Origin: JAKJEP01 sp964580995
Lineage (GTDB): Bacteria; Planctomycetota; Phycisphaerae; Sedimentisphaerales; SM23-30
Assembly (NCBI GenBank): GCA_964580995.1
Contig: CAZOMV010000009.1
Coordinates: 1 to 64,000 of the forward strand
Length of the DNA: 64,000 nucleotides
Direction: 5' to 3'
The translations under genes and the position numbers were made by a program. The notes under the pieces are model-generated. The model was not told where the DNA came from, ran no database searches, and was given only the letters and a program-made list of their open reading frames with translations. Positions 6,545 through 14,845 of the stretch are shown one piece after another; the first letter of the stretch is position 1; every line of letters begins with the position of its first letter.

Positions 6545-8650
6545 GTGAGAACTATTTTGATATTGTTGGCAATGGTAACGGTGTCGTTCAGCAGCATGGC
6601 CTCGGCGGATATCTGGGTATTAAATACGGATATGGACGCTTCGGTAAATGATAACGGTATCTGGTCCTATGGATACGCCGTCGGTGATCCCAACGACCCC
6701 AATACCGTTCCCACTTATAAAGGCTTGATGGTCGATAGTGGTACAGAAGCTGGAGCGAACATCCTTTGGTGGAAGGAACTAGAGGGGGCGCTGCCCCATA
6801 TTTGGGTTGGACCGGAAGTGGGTGTGCCGGCGGGAGTACATGGCATGAAGCCCGGTTATACAACTACGGGACCTGCCGTAGAAGTCCCCGCCGTAATCCG
6901 CTGGACGGCTCCTGCCTCGCTTGCTACCCCCACCAACCTCTTCATGGATGCATCTGTTTACCTGACTCAGGGAGGACTGGTAGATGTTTACATCGTGAAA
7001 AGTGCAGACGGCGATCCCAATCAACGGACGATTCTTTTGGAAGAAATCGGTGTAGCGCCTCCCAACAGTTCCCATCCTCTTACGTATTCAACCTCGACAT
7101 TACCTGTTATAGCCGGTGACACGGTGGATGTAATGGTGGCCGCCCATGGTCCGGATGATTTGGCCACTACGGACTGGAATGCCGTTTCTATTTCCATCGC
7201 TGACAAATGCACGGAACAGCTTCCCATGGACTTTAACTGGGACTGCTATGTGAATATGGAAGATCTGGCCATTTTGGCAGGTGACTGGCTTACCTGCAAC
7301 GATCCTCAGAATCCAAATTGCACCCCACCCGTGGTTCCGACGGTCCTGCGCGTCGATTTCAACGGATATAATGTGGAAGATGCTCCGTTTGACAATGCCG
7401 CATGGACTACTGCGACGCCGGGTTTGCTGGGAGTCGGTACGTTCTGGAATGGTTTGGAAGTATCCTACGCCACTCCCAATACGATTTCGGCCATTTATCC
7501 CGGTCCCGCCTTGTTATTGCACGATGGAGTAACGGATTCCGGGGTAACGGTTACCCTGAGCGGAGTTACTTTGGCCGATTTGTATGGTCCGAATGTGGGA
7601 AACACGGTATTCCAGGATTATATCCTGAGCACCGTATCCGATCCGAATATTGTCATGACCATTAGCGGTCTGATTCCGGGAAATGCCTATACCCTGGCCG
7701 GCTATGGCGGCAATGGCGGGGACCATGTCGGCGGTATCTGGACCGCCAATGGCGTCGGGCCGCTGGACTTGACCTGGTATGTTGCGGATCAGGGCATTCT
7801 CTATGATGTAATTGCCGATGAAAACGGGCGGATCATTATTGAGATAGAGGAAGATCCCATTGCAAACGCTCACCTTACTGTGGTGAATGGTTTTGAATTG
7901 GCGGGCACTTTTCAAGCCGAGCCGGTGAATACCTGTCAAACGAATGGCATTTATGAGGAGTTGGACTTCAACGAGGACTGTTATGTCAATCTGGGAGATT
8001 ACGCCGATTTTGCCCAGAGTTGGCTTACCTGCAATGATCCTCTGAATCCGAATTGTGCGACTCCCGTGGTTGCCAATGTGCTGCGGGTTGATTTTAATGG
8101 GTATAATGCGGAAGACGTCCCCTTTGACAATGTTGCCGCGACCGCTGTGATGCCGGGTCTATTGGGAGATGGTACTTTCTGGAATGGTTTGGAGGTGTCC
8201 TATGCCACTGCCAATACCATTTCCGCCGTTTACCCCGGACCGGCTTTATGGCTGAATGACGGAGTAACAGATTCCCAGGTATCGATTGCCCTTTCCGGAT
8301 TTGATCTGGCTGATTCTTCTGCCAGTGCCAACCTGGTTTACAGGGATTATCTCCTGGACTTAAATGCTCCTATAGAGGCAACCATTACCATTAGCGGGCT
8401 GGTCCCGGGAAATTCCTATAATCTGGCTGGATACGGCAGTAATGGGGATGCCGGCTATGGAGCTGTTTGGACGGCTAACGGCAGTGATCCGCTGGATTTG
8501 AGTTCTGGGGTATATCAGGGAGTTATTCCAAATGTACTAGCCGATTCCAGTGGAGTGATTACCATTCAGCTAACTAGTCCTGCGACTAATGTTATTATTG
8601 CCAATGGTTTTGAATTGGAAGGCACCTTTCAAACCGGTCCTGTTGAATAA
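6545..8650 (+). CDS. Secreted multidomain protein with two internal dockerin-like motifs
   Basis: 701 residues. GTG at 6545 is chosen because the GGAGG-to-start spacing (eight) matches that of the two other genes with this leader. After the signal peptide (cut near MASA-DIW) comes a jelly-roll-like domain A (to about 225), dockerin-like motif 1 (DFNWDCYVNMEDLA, about 224-259), domain B1 (about 267-460), dockerin-like motif 2 (DFNEDCYVNLGDYA, about 472-504) and domain B2 (about 510-697). It ends at FQTGPVE with neither a dockerin nor a PEP-CTERM tail. B2 is almost identical to the single domain of the next gene, so this looks like a recent duplication or fusion that lost its anchor. The function of domain B is unknown. 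Confidence 0.8.
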   Translation: MRTILILLAMVTVSFSSMASADIWVLNTDMDASVNDNGIWSYGYAVGDPNDPNTVPTYKGLMVDSGTEAGANILWWKELEGALPHIWVGPEVGVPAGVHGMKPGYTTTGPAVEVPAVIRWTAPASLATPTNLFMDASVYLTQGGLVDVYIVKSADGDPNQRTILLEEIGVAPPNSSHPLTYSTSTLPVIAGDTVDVMVAAHGPDDLATTDWNAVSISIADKCTEQLPMDFNWDCYVNMEDLAILAGDWLTCNDPQNPNCTPPVVPTVLRVDFNGYNVEDAPFDNAAWTTATPGLLGVGTFWNGLEVSYATPNTISAIYPGPALLLHDGVTDSGVTVTLSGVTLADLYGPNVGNTVFQDYILSTVSDPNIVMTISGLIPGNAYTLAGYGGNGGDHVGGIWTANGVGPLDLTWYVADQGILYDVIADENGRIIIEIEEDPIANAHLTVVNGFELAGTFQAEPVNTCQTNGIYEELDFNEDCYVNLGDYADFAQSWLTCNDPLNPNCATPVVANVLRVDFNGYNAEDVPFDNVAATAVMPGLLGDGTFWNGLEVSYATANTISAVYPGPALWLNDGVTDSQVSIALSGFDLADSSASANLVYRDYLLDLNAPIEATITISGLVPGNSYNLAGYGSNGDAGYGAVWTANGSDPLDLSSGVYQGVIPNVLADSSGVITIQLTSPATNVIIANGFELEGTFQTGPVE

Positions 8651-8686
8651 TATCCGGCAAATGAAAGATCTTTAATCGTTTACCAT

Positions 8687-8866
8687 CCGGTCCGGCCGGA
8701 CATTCGGCCGGGCCGGGTTATCTCCTGTGGAAAGGAGGTGATGAAAAGAAATTAACCTATAAAACGTAGAAAGCTTTGTGTGTGATGTATTTGTGGTTTT
8801 TTGTTGAACGTATGGTTTTTTTAAGTTTTGACAAAGCGAGGAGCTTGTCAAACGGAGGAAATGAAA
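8687..8866 (+). promoter_or_regulatory. Structured 5' leader, cassette copy 2
   Basis: Hairpin CCGGTCCGGCCG (8687-8698) / CGGCCGGGCCGG (8705-8716), then AAAGGAGGTGAT (8731-8742), a perfect complement of the usual bacterial 16S tail but about 125 bases before the start codon, then hairpin TTTGACAA (8827-8834) / TTGTCAAA (8845-8852) directly before the real SD GGAGG (8854-8858). The GTG inside the distal SD-like element would open only a five-codon frame. Confidence 0.65.
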
Positions 8867-9559
8867 ATGAAAAAGATGTTGGTAACAAGTATGGTAATGG
8901 TAATGGTGTTTGCCGGTGTATCGAGCGGTGCGGTGCTGCGGGTCGATTTTAACGGGTACAATGCGGAAGATGTCCCGTTTGACAATGTGGCGGCGACTGC
9001 TACTACGTTGCCGGGTCTGCTGGGAACCGGAACTTTCTGGAATGGTTTGGAGGTGTCCTATGCCACTGCCAATACCATTTCCGCTGTTTACCCCGGACCG
9101 GCTTTATGGCTGGAGGACGGAGTAACGGATTCCCAGGTATCGATTGCCCTTTCCGGATTTGATCTGGCTGATTCTTTTTTAAGTGCCAACCTGGTTTACA
9201 AGGATTATCTCCTGGACGTAACGGCTCCTATAGAGGCAACCATTACCATTAGCGGGCTGGTTCCGGGAAATTCCTATAATCTGGCTGCATATGGCAGTAA
9301 TGGGGATGCCGGCTATGGAGCCGTATGGTCGGCTAACGGCAGTGATCTGCTGGATTTGAGTACTCCTAGTGCAACGCAAGGAGTTATTCCAAATGTACTA
9401 GCTGATTCCAGTGGAGTGATTACCATTCAACTAACTAGTCCTGCGACTAATGTTATTATTGCCAATGGTTTTGAACTGGAAGGCACCTTCGTGCCCGAAC
9501 CCATGACTATCGGACTCTTGAGTCTGGGCGGTCTGGCGCTGCGGCGGCGCCGCCGTTAA
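8867..9559 (+). CDS. PEP-CTERM secreted protein
   Basis: 230 residues with a signal peptide (cut near SSGA-VLRVD), one domain B (about 20-205) and a C-terminal PEP-CTERM signal: VPEP, a hydrophobic run (GLLSLGGLAL) and a basic end of six arginines. PEP-CTERM tails are recognised by exosortase, which removes the tail and directs the protein to the envelope or exopolysaccharide. The ATG at 8867 lies eight bases after GGAGG; an ATG at 8861 would be only two bases away. The domain is nearly identical, also at DNA level, to bases 8084-8632 of the preceding gene. A strong terminator follows. No exosortase gene is in this window. Confidence 0.85.
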   Translation: MKKMLVTSMVMVMVFAGVSSGAVLRVDFNGYNAEDVPFDNVAATATTLPGLLGTGTFWNGLEVSYATANTISAVYPGPALWLEDGVTDSQVSIALSGFDLADSFLSANLVYKDYLLDVTAPIEATITISGLVPGNSYNLAAYGSNGDAGYGAVWSANGSDLLDLSTPSATQGVIPNVLADSSGVITIQLTSPATNVIIANGFELEGTFVPEPMTIGLLSLGGLALRRRRR

Positions 9560-9600
9560 TTTTCGGCAACGGATTCGTGTCCTTTGGGATATTGCGGATC

Positions 9601-9634
9601 ATGGGGCAGGCGTAAAAACCTGCCCCATTTTTTT
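9601..9634. terminator. Terminator between convergent genes
   Basis: ATGGGGCAGG (9601-9610) / CCTGCCCCAT (9619-9628) with an eight-base loop and a T-run to 9634. The A-rich loop and position suggest it serves the PEP-CTERM gene and possibly the opposing gene. Confidence 0.85.
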
Positions 9635-9659
9635 ACGGGGCCGTACCCGAAGCAGGAAT

Positions 9660-10802
9660 TTATTTTCCATTCAGGTACTTTCCCAGCCGCACCAGTTGGG
9701 CGTGGGTATCCTGGGGGATATGGCCGTTGCCGATGAACACCGCGTTGGAGGTATCGACCCCGGCCGGGCCGGAAGCCCCGCCGATGGGCACATTGATGGT
9801 GATGGCACCCCCCACCGCCTTGACCGCCTCGACGAACCGGAACAGTTCCGCGTCCGTATAATGGCAGTACTGATTGGGCACCGCGGGATTGAAACTCAGA
9901 TCGATGGGCAGCAGGCAATGCCATTGCACAGAGCCGATGAACTGCGCATCGGGCAGATAGAATTCGGGCTTCTGCCCCTGTTTCCGCAGCTTGCACTGGG
10001 CGTCGATGATGATCCCTTCTCCGGGCGGCCAGAGGAAATCGGTCCGGATCCGGCTGTCTTCCAGCAGGTGGATTTCGCCCGCATGATAGTCCTCGATCGG
10101 GCAGAGGGGCATGATCTGGCCGCTGGAGGCGCAAAACTCCGCCCCGCTGAAGGCGACCACTACATCGGGATTGCCCGCCCGGCAGGCATCCATTTCCTTC
10201 TGCCACAGGTCGTTATCCTGCGGCCGGCAGCTATCGAACCACCAGCCATCCAGCAGGCCCCCCAGCCCGGCGGCATACTCCCGGATGAAGGCGTTATGCC
10301 GGTCGATGAAGCCTTCACTGCCCAGCCCCAGCAGCCGTTTCATCGTCGGGTCGGAACCGGTATAGGCACCGGGCAGGTAGAGAATCAGTTTCTTGCCCCG
10401 CTGGTGCAGCCGCTGGCCGATCTCCCGCACCAGGTCCCGCCCGGGCGAATATCCCTTTTCCAGCCGGTCGATGGCGTCGCAACGGCTGGACAGATACCCG
10501 GTTCCCTGCGCCAGGGTAAAGATCAGCCAGTCCGCCCCGGTTTCTTCGATCTGGTTTATGTAGTAGTCGAGGTCAAAATGGCCCACAATCCGGTTTAGAT
10601 CGGCGGTTTTTTCCTCCAGGGTAGTTCCCCGCGGCTGGACTAAATAATGGGTCATGATCCCAAAGCTGCCCTGTGCCATCCAGACCGCCTTGTTCGACTG
10701 ACCATCCGGCCTGGCCGTCTCCATTTTCCCGGCTGACCATGCGGAACCGCCGATGGCCAAAAACAGCACCCACACCACCACGAATTGCCTTGCTCTTTTC
10801 AT
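9660..10802 (-). CDS. Secreted alpha-L-fucosidase-like (GH29-like) protein
   Basis: 380 residues with a signal peptide (MKRAR, cut near SAWSA). The chain resembles the TIM-barrel half of alpha-L-fucosidases: FGIMTHYL near the N-terminus, FDLDYYINQIEETGADWLIFT, then LLDGWWFDSC, where the aspartate would match the family's nucleophile. It is shorter than true GH29 enzymes, which carry a C-terminal beta domain, so the activity is uncertain. A paralogue with the same order of motifs is at 31101. The start ATG follows AGAAAGGTG by about seven bases. Monocistronic, convergent with the PEP-CTERM gene. Probably acts on glycans outside the cytoplasm. Confidence 0.65.
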   Translation of the reverse strand: MKRARQFVVVWVLFLAIGGSAWSAGKMETARPDGQSNKAVWMAQGSFGIMTHYLVQPRGTTLEEKTADLNRIVGHFDLDYYINQIEETGADWLIFTLAQGTGYLSSRCDAIDRLEKGYSPGRDLVREIGQRLHQRGKKLILYLPGAYTGSDPTMKRLLGLGSEGFIDRHNAFIREYAAGLGGLLDGWWFDSCRPQDNDLWQKEMDACRAGNPDVVVAFSGAEFCASSGQIMPLCPIEDYHAGEIHLLEDSRIRTDFLWPPGEGIIIDAQCKLRKQGQKPEFYLPDAQFIGSVQWHCLLPIDLSFNPAVPNQYCHYTDAELFRFVEAVKAVGGAITINVPIGGASGPAGVDTSNAVFIGNGHIPQDTHAQLVRLGKYLNGK

Positions 10803-10951
10803 GAAAATGCACCTTTCTCAAGCATCGTTTTTCTCTTTTGTAAATCTCCAGTTATCCGAGATTACTCGATTTCGTTTTGGATGGCAATTTGTATCTCTTA
10901 AAAGGATCTTCAGAGTTAAAATGAAATATATGGAAGGTTGATTTTGATAAT

Positions 10952-10979
10952 TTGCAAAATCGCCAACTTCTGGTATAAT
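10952..10979 (+). promoter_or_regulatory. Promoter of the ribH-nusB-ftsY operon
   Basis: TTGCAA (10952-10957), a 16-base spacer and TATAAT (10974-10979) with an upstream TGG, about 75 bases before the ribH start. No FMN riboswitch-like sequence is seen in the leader. Confidence 0.65.
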
Positions 10980-11055
10980 AAGGTTTTAACGATGCGGGAA
11001 AAAGGTTTTGACCCAGCGTTAGCGTTTTAAGTAATTGAAAATAATGGAGTTATAT

Positions 11056-11532
11056 ATGGTACAGGAACTGCAAGGTGCCCTACAGGTGGGTAGTGAGCGA
11101 TATGGAATTGTCGTCAGCCGGTTTAATGAATTTATCACGTCCAAGCTGCTCAGCGGGGCAGTGGATTGTCTGAAACGGCATGGGGCCAAAGAGGAGCAGG
11201 TGACGGTTTTGTGGGTGCCAGGCTCGTTTGAGGTGCCGGTGGCGGCCCAGCGGATGGCCCGCAGCGGGAAATACGCGGCGGTGATCTGCCTGTCGGCGGT
11301 GATCCGGGGGCAGACCTCCCATTATGACCAGGTCTGCCAGCAGATCACCCGCGGCGTCGGGGAAGTGGGGCTGGCCAGCGGCGTACCGACGATGTTCGGC
11401 GTGATTACCTCCGATACCCTGGAAGAAGCGATCGACCGGGCCGGGGCCAAAGGCGGCAATATGGGTTTCAATGCGGCGGCGGGCGCCATTGAGATGGTAC
11501 AGGTGCTGAAGCAATTTGATGGCTGCAAATAA
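11056..11532 (+). CDS. ribH: 6,7-dimethyl-8-ribityllumazine synthase
   Basis: RibH condenses 5-amino-6-ribitylamino-uracil with dihydroxybutanone phosphate in the penultimate step of riboflavin synthesis and assembles as pentamers or icosahedra. The 158-residue product shows the family signatures VSRFNEFIT, VPGSFEVP, CLSAVIRGQTSHYD (substrate loop and catalytic His region) and FGVITSDTLEEAIDRAG. I chose ATG 11056, six bases after TGGAG; the in-frame ATG at 11035 lacks an SD. Next in line is nusB, a pairing found in many bacteria. Confidence 0.96.
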   Translation: MVQELQGALQVGSERYGIVVSRFNEFITSKLLSGAVDCLKRHGAKEEQVTVLWVPGSFEVPVAAQRMARSGKYAAVICLSAVIRGQTSHYDQVCQQITRGVGEVGLASGVPTMFGVITSDTLEEAIDRAGAKGGNMGFNAAAGAIEMVQVLKQFDGCK

Positions 11533-11533
11533 T

Positions 11534-12067
11534 ATGGCCAACACCAATCCTCACAAAAATTCAACCGCCGAGCCGGACCAAATACCAACCAAAGATTATC
11601 GTACCCTGGCCAGACAGCTGGCGGTACAGTTTCTGCATCAACTGGCTATCCAGGGGGATGATATCCTGGTGCAATTAGACCGGTTTCTCTATGAGAATAC
11701 CGACCAGGAAAACGCCAAGGATCTGGCGCGGAAATGGACCCGGGGGACCTGGTCGCAGCGAAACGACATCGACAAGTGCATCCAGAAGAACAGCAGCAAC
11801 TGGGACTTGGCGCGGATCAATCTGGTCGATCAGAACAATCTGCGGCTGGCGGTGTATCAATTGCTGTATTGTCCGGATATTCCCTCCAAAGTGGTCCTCA
11901 ACGAGGCGGTGGAACTGGCCAAGGTATTCGGCACCGAGCAATCGCCGGGATTCATCAATGGGGTGATGGATTCGGTGCGGCGGGAGATTGTCAGCAAAAA
12001 CGAAAATCCGAACCCGACCCCAACCCCAACCCCAAACCCGAACCCGAACCCGACGAATAACGGATAA
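11534..12067 (+). CDS. nusB: Transcription antitermination factor NusB
   Basis: NusB forms part of the antitermination complex on rRNA operons and binds boxA RNA with S10. The helical NusB core is clear: RTLARQLAVQFLHQL near the N-terminus, then VDQNNLRLAVYQLLY and PSKVVLNEAVELAKVFGTEQSPGFINGVMD. I place the start at ATG 11534, just after the ribH stop; an in-frame ATG at 11516 overlaps ribH. The last 20 or so residues are an unusual Pro/Asn/Thr repeat encoded by imperfect CCNAAC hexamers (12009-12056). That tail is not part of the NusB fold and is probably disordered. Confidence 0.92.
   Translation: MANTNPHKNSTAEPDQIPTKDYRTLARQLAVQFLHQLAIQGDDILVQLDRFLYENTDQENAKDLARKWTRGTWSQRNDIDKCIQKNSSNWDLARINLVDQNNLRLAVYQLLYCPDIPSKVVLNEAVELAKVFGTEQSPGFINGVMDSVRREIVSKNENPNPTPTPTPNPNPNPTNNG
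12009..12056 (+). repeat. Hexanucleotide simple repeat at the nusB 3' end
   Basis: Imperfect tandem repeats of the type AACCCG/AACCCC inside the last codons of nusB. Unit changes would keep the frame and only change tail length. Confidence 0.75.
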
Positions 12068-12084
12068 AGGATAAATAGATAGCG

Positions 12085-13008
12085 ATGGCGTTTTTTTCGA
12101 AAGCACTGGAAAAATTTAAAAACGGGCTGGAACGCAGCCGCAAAAAAATCAATGACTCGCTGAAAACCATTTTGACGCTGGGGCGAAAAATCGACGAAAC
12201 GCTGCTGGAGGAACTGGAAGAGCAGCTCATTAGTGACGATATCGGTGTCGAAGCGACCCAGCATATTATGGACGATTTGCGGGCCGCGTGGAAGCAGCGA
12301 AAAATCAATTCCGCCGAGGAAGTGATCCCGTTTCTCAAGCAGGAACTGGTCAATTACTGGCCGGAACGGGACCGTTCGCTGAATATCGCGGATACCCCCC
12401 CCACCGTGATCCTGGTAACGGGAGTCAACGGCAGCGGCAAGACGACCAGTGTGGCCAAGCTGGCCCGGCTGCTTTCCAGCCAGGGCAAAAAGGTGGTGTT
12501 GGGCGCCTGCGATACCTTCCGGGCGGCGGCGGTGGAGCAATTGACCATCTGGAGCGAGCGGACCGGGGTGCAAATCGTCAAGCACCAGCAGGGCAGCGAC
12601 CCGGCAGCGGTGGCGTATGATGCCTGCGAGGCAGCCCTGAGCCGCCACGCCGATTATCTGGTGATCGATACCGCCGGGCGGCTGCACACCCAGCAGAATC
12701 TCATGCGGGAGCTGACCAAAATACGGGACGTGGTGGCCCGCAAGATACCGGGAGCGCCGCACGAAGTCTTGCAGGTGCTGGACGCCACCACTGGGCAGAA
12801 TGCCATCAATCAGGCCAAGATATTTTCGGAGGCGGTCCAGGTGACCGGCATCCTGCTGGCCAAGCTGGACGGCACAGCCAAGGGCGGCATCGTGATCGCG
12901 ATTCGCAACCAGATTCATCTGCCGGTCAAGTTTGTCGGCCTGGGCGAGAAACCCGAAGACATTGAGCCGTTCGATCCGGAAACGTTTGTGGAAGCTTTGT
13001 TCAGTTAG
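12085..13008 (+). CDS. ftsY: Signal recognition particle receptor FtsY
   Basis: FtsY docks SRP-ribosome complexes at the inner membrane; its GTPase works with Ffh. The 307-residue protein is a compact NG-domain form without the long acidic A domain of E. coli. The N-terminal helices (LEEQLISDDIG) are followed by G1 GVNGSGKTTSVAKLA, DTFRAAAVEQL, G3 DTAGRLHTQQNLM and G4 TKLD-type AKLDGTAKGG, ending with GLGEKPEDIEPFDPETF. Only a weak SD is seen. It lies 17 bases after nusB and seven before the zinc-ribbon gene, so all are probably one operon. Confidence 0.95.
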   Translation: MAFFSKALEKFKNGLERSRKKINDSLKTILTLGRKIDETLLEELEEQLISDDIGVEATQHIMDDLRAAWKQRKINSAEEVIPFLKQELVNYWPERDRSLNIADTPPTVILVTGVNGSGKTTSVAKLARLLSSQGKKVVLGACDTFRAAAVEQLTIWSERTGVQIVKHQQGSDPAAVAYDACEAALSRHADYLVIDTAGRLHTQQNLMRELTKIRDVVARKIPGAPHEVLQVLDATTGQNAINQAKIFSEAVQVTGILLAKLDGTAKGGIVIAIRNQIHLPVKFVGLGEKPEDIEPFDPETFVEALFS

Positions 13009-13015
13009 AGGAAAC

Positions 13016-13258
13016 ATGCCCATATACCTATATAAAGCAATTCAGGATGGCTGCGAGTATTGCCGCGGCGGCTTTGAGGAAATGCAGTCCATGCGGGACA
13101 AACCCTTGACCCAATGCCCCCAATGCGGGGCCAAAGTCAAAAAATGCCCCTCGCTCTGCAGCGGCTTCACCCCCCTGCTCTCCAACGGCAACCTGCGCGA
13201 CAAAGGCTTCACCAAACTAAAAAACAAAGGCAACGGCACCTTTGAAAAGCTGACCTAA
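13016..13258 (+). CDS. FmdB-family zinc-ribbon protein
   Basis: 80 residues beginning MPIYLYKA, with two CxxC pairs (CEYC and CPQC) that match the FmdB/CxxC zinc-ribbon regulatory family, originally named from a formamidase operon. GAGG lies five bases upstream of the ATG at 13016. A further CPSLC sits after the second pair. It probably binds zinc; its partner is unknown. It is the last gene of the ribH-ftsY run. Confidence 0.8.
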   Translation: MPIYLYKAIQDGCEYCRGGFEEMQSMRDKPLTQCPQCGAKVKKCPSLCSGFTPLLSNGNLRDKGFTKLKNKGNGTFEKLT

Positions 13259-13320
13259 AGAATAAGACGTTGTTCAGCCGCACCTTACCAAAAAATCGTT
13301 TGGCAACTTAGGTACAAAAG

Positions 13321-13782
13321 TCAATGCAGGTGATAGCAAAAACTCAGGATGCGCGGGTGGACCAGTTCTTCGTAGTCGCGGAGGTTCAGCTTCACCGCCT
13401 GGTCGTGCTTGCCGGCCTGAAAAACGATAAAATCATCCTCCAGCAGACTTTTGTCCAGCAGGGTCGTCAGGCCGAAGAGATTCCCGACCGGCGGCTCAGC
13501 GCCCAGCTCACATTCGGGAAACAGCCGGGCCATGTCCTCTTCGCTGGCTAATTCGACATCCCCGGCGCCCAACTGGCTGCCCAGGGAATCCAGATCCACC
13601 TTGCTGCAGGCCGGCAGAACACACATGTAAAATTTCCCATCCGCCTGAACAACAACGGGCTTGGCCACATATCTTCCCGAGACATGCTCCTCCGCCGCCA
13701 GCTTCTGCGAAGAAAAAGACGGACGATGCGTACTGATCTGATAATTCACTTTTTTTCGATCCAGATATTCCGTGATTCGCAT
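13321..13782 (-). CDS. YbaK/ProX-type aminoacyl-tRNA deacylase domain protein
   Basis: 153 residues of the YbaK/EbsC family, which hydrolyses misacylated tRNAs such as Ala- or Cys-tRNA-Pro. Characteristic parts are HRPSFSSQKLAAEEH near the N-terminus, VAKPVVVQADGKFYMCVLPA in the middle and GAEPPVGNLFGL, the GxxxP loop of the active site. The ATG at 13782 follows AGGAG by seven bases; an upstream ATG at 13836 lacks one. Some bacteria carry such stand-alone deacylases as editing factors in trans. Convergent with the FmdB-like gene. Confidence 0.85.
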   Translation of the reverse strand: MRITEYLDRKKVNYQISTHRPSFSSQKLAAEEHVSGRYVAKPVVVQADGKFYMCVLPACSKVDLDSLGSQLGAGDVELASEEDMARLFPECELGAEPPVGNLFGLTTLLDKSLLEDDFIVFQAGKHDQAVKLNLRDYEELVHPRILSFCYHLH

Positions 13783-14008
13783 GACAGGCTCTCCTTCACT
13801 CAAGGAAAAATACACCATAACAAGATCTGATAACACGATTTCTTCTCTATCTGAATTATATACCGGGCGGACAAGGCAGTCAACTTGGCCTGTGATTTTA
13901 TAACTTCCTTACCAACAATATCTTATATTTTCCGGTCCGGTTCTTTTTTCCCCAAACCGATCCGTTGGCCTGCGTGCGGCTGAATTCTTTGGATACCGGG
14001 AAAAAGAA

Positions 14009-14036
14009 TTGACAGGCAGGGGTTATTTTTTATGAT
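14009..14036 (+). promoter_or_regulatory. Promoter of the 14.1 kb membrane-protein gene
   Basis: TTGACA (14009-14014), 16-base spacer, TATGAT (14031-14036), 65 bases before the start codon. Confidence 0.6.
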
Positions 14037-14101
14037 GTTTCCTATGCCATTCTGCTATCGTGTTAAATTCCAGTAGCCAATAGTGAAAGGAGCTTTCGAG
14101 T

Positions 14102-14836
14102 ATGAATCCGGACAATGGTATTCCGTATAACAATCCTTCCGATGCCGATGCCCTGGAAGCGTATGACTCTTTCCGCCGCAGCCGATGCCTGTTCTTTTGC
14201 CTGCTGCTGGCGGGCCTGCTGACCGCGCAAGGGTCTTTCTGGATCGTGGAAGCGGGGTGCCTCGACACCGTGATCCGCCCAGATACGGCCGCGGCCATAC
14301 CGGCGGAAAATACCCCTACCCCCCCGGATCATCCCCAAACGCGCCTGGCGGAATCCCTGGATATCCTGATCCAAACCCATTTAAAAATTTCCAATTATCT
14401 GACGAGTTTTTCCGTGGTTCTCTATTGCCTGTCTCTTTTGATTGCCTTGAAATTGTCCCTGGTATCACGTTTGGGGGGACTGGCTCCTGCCAGCAAGGCG
14501 TTTTTCCTCTCGCTGATCGGGATGGTGCTGATACTCCCCTGGCAAAGCCTGATATCCCCCGGTATGCCGGGGACGCTGTTCACCTACGAAGAATTAATCA
14601 AACGGCATTCGGCCTGCGCCAACTGCGAGCATTTCACGGAATATATTTACTACTATGGCCGCTTTACCGGCCTCTGGGTGATCACCCTGTCTATTCTGAT
14701 TGCCGCCCAGATTCGCAGCCGGCAAGCCACCCGCAAAATTTACCAAAAACGAACCGCTCCCCACGCCGCGCATCCGGTTCCCTCCGCCTTTTCCTCCGCG
14801 GAAACCAGCGAGAAGGAAATCGATCGTCCGTTCTAA
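14102..14836 (+). CDS. Hypothetical membrane protein
   Basis: 244 residues, not assigned to a family. A hydrophilic N-terminus is followed by hydrophobic segments near 33-53, 104-124, 131-155 and 194-214. Between the last two is a loop with CANCEHF, a cysteine pair that could bind metal or form a disulfide. The C-terminus is basic and Ser/Pro-rich. AAAGGAG precedes the ATG. Expressed alone from its own promoter and convergent with the pilus-type operon; a functional link with that operon is not evident. Confidence 0.6.
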   Translation: MNPDNGIPYNNPSDADALEAYDSFRRSRCLFFCLLLAGLLTAQGSFWIVEAGCLDTVIRPDTAAAIPAENTPTPPDHPQTRLAESLDILIQTHLKISNYLTSFSVVLYCLSLLIALKLSLVSRLGGLAPASKAFFLSLIGMVLILPWQSLISPGMPGTLFTYEELIKRHSACANCEHFTEYIYYYGRFTGLWVITLSILIAAQIRSRQATRKIYQKRTAPHAAHPVPSAFSSAETSEKEIDRPF

Positions 14837-14845
14837 AAAACCGGG

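Noticed and set aside
10903..11055. FMN riboswitch before ribH
   Set aside because: The leader is short and lacks the conserved RFN-element junction sequences.
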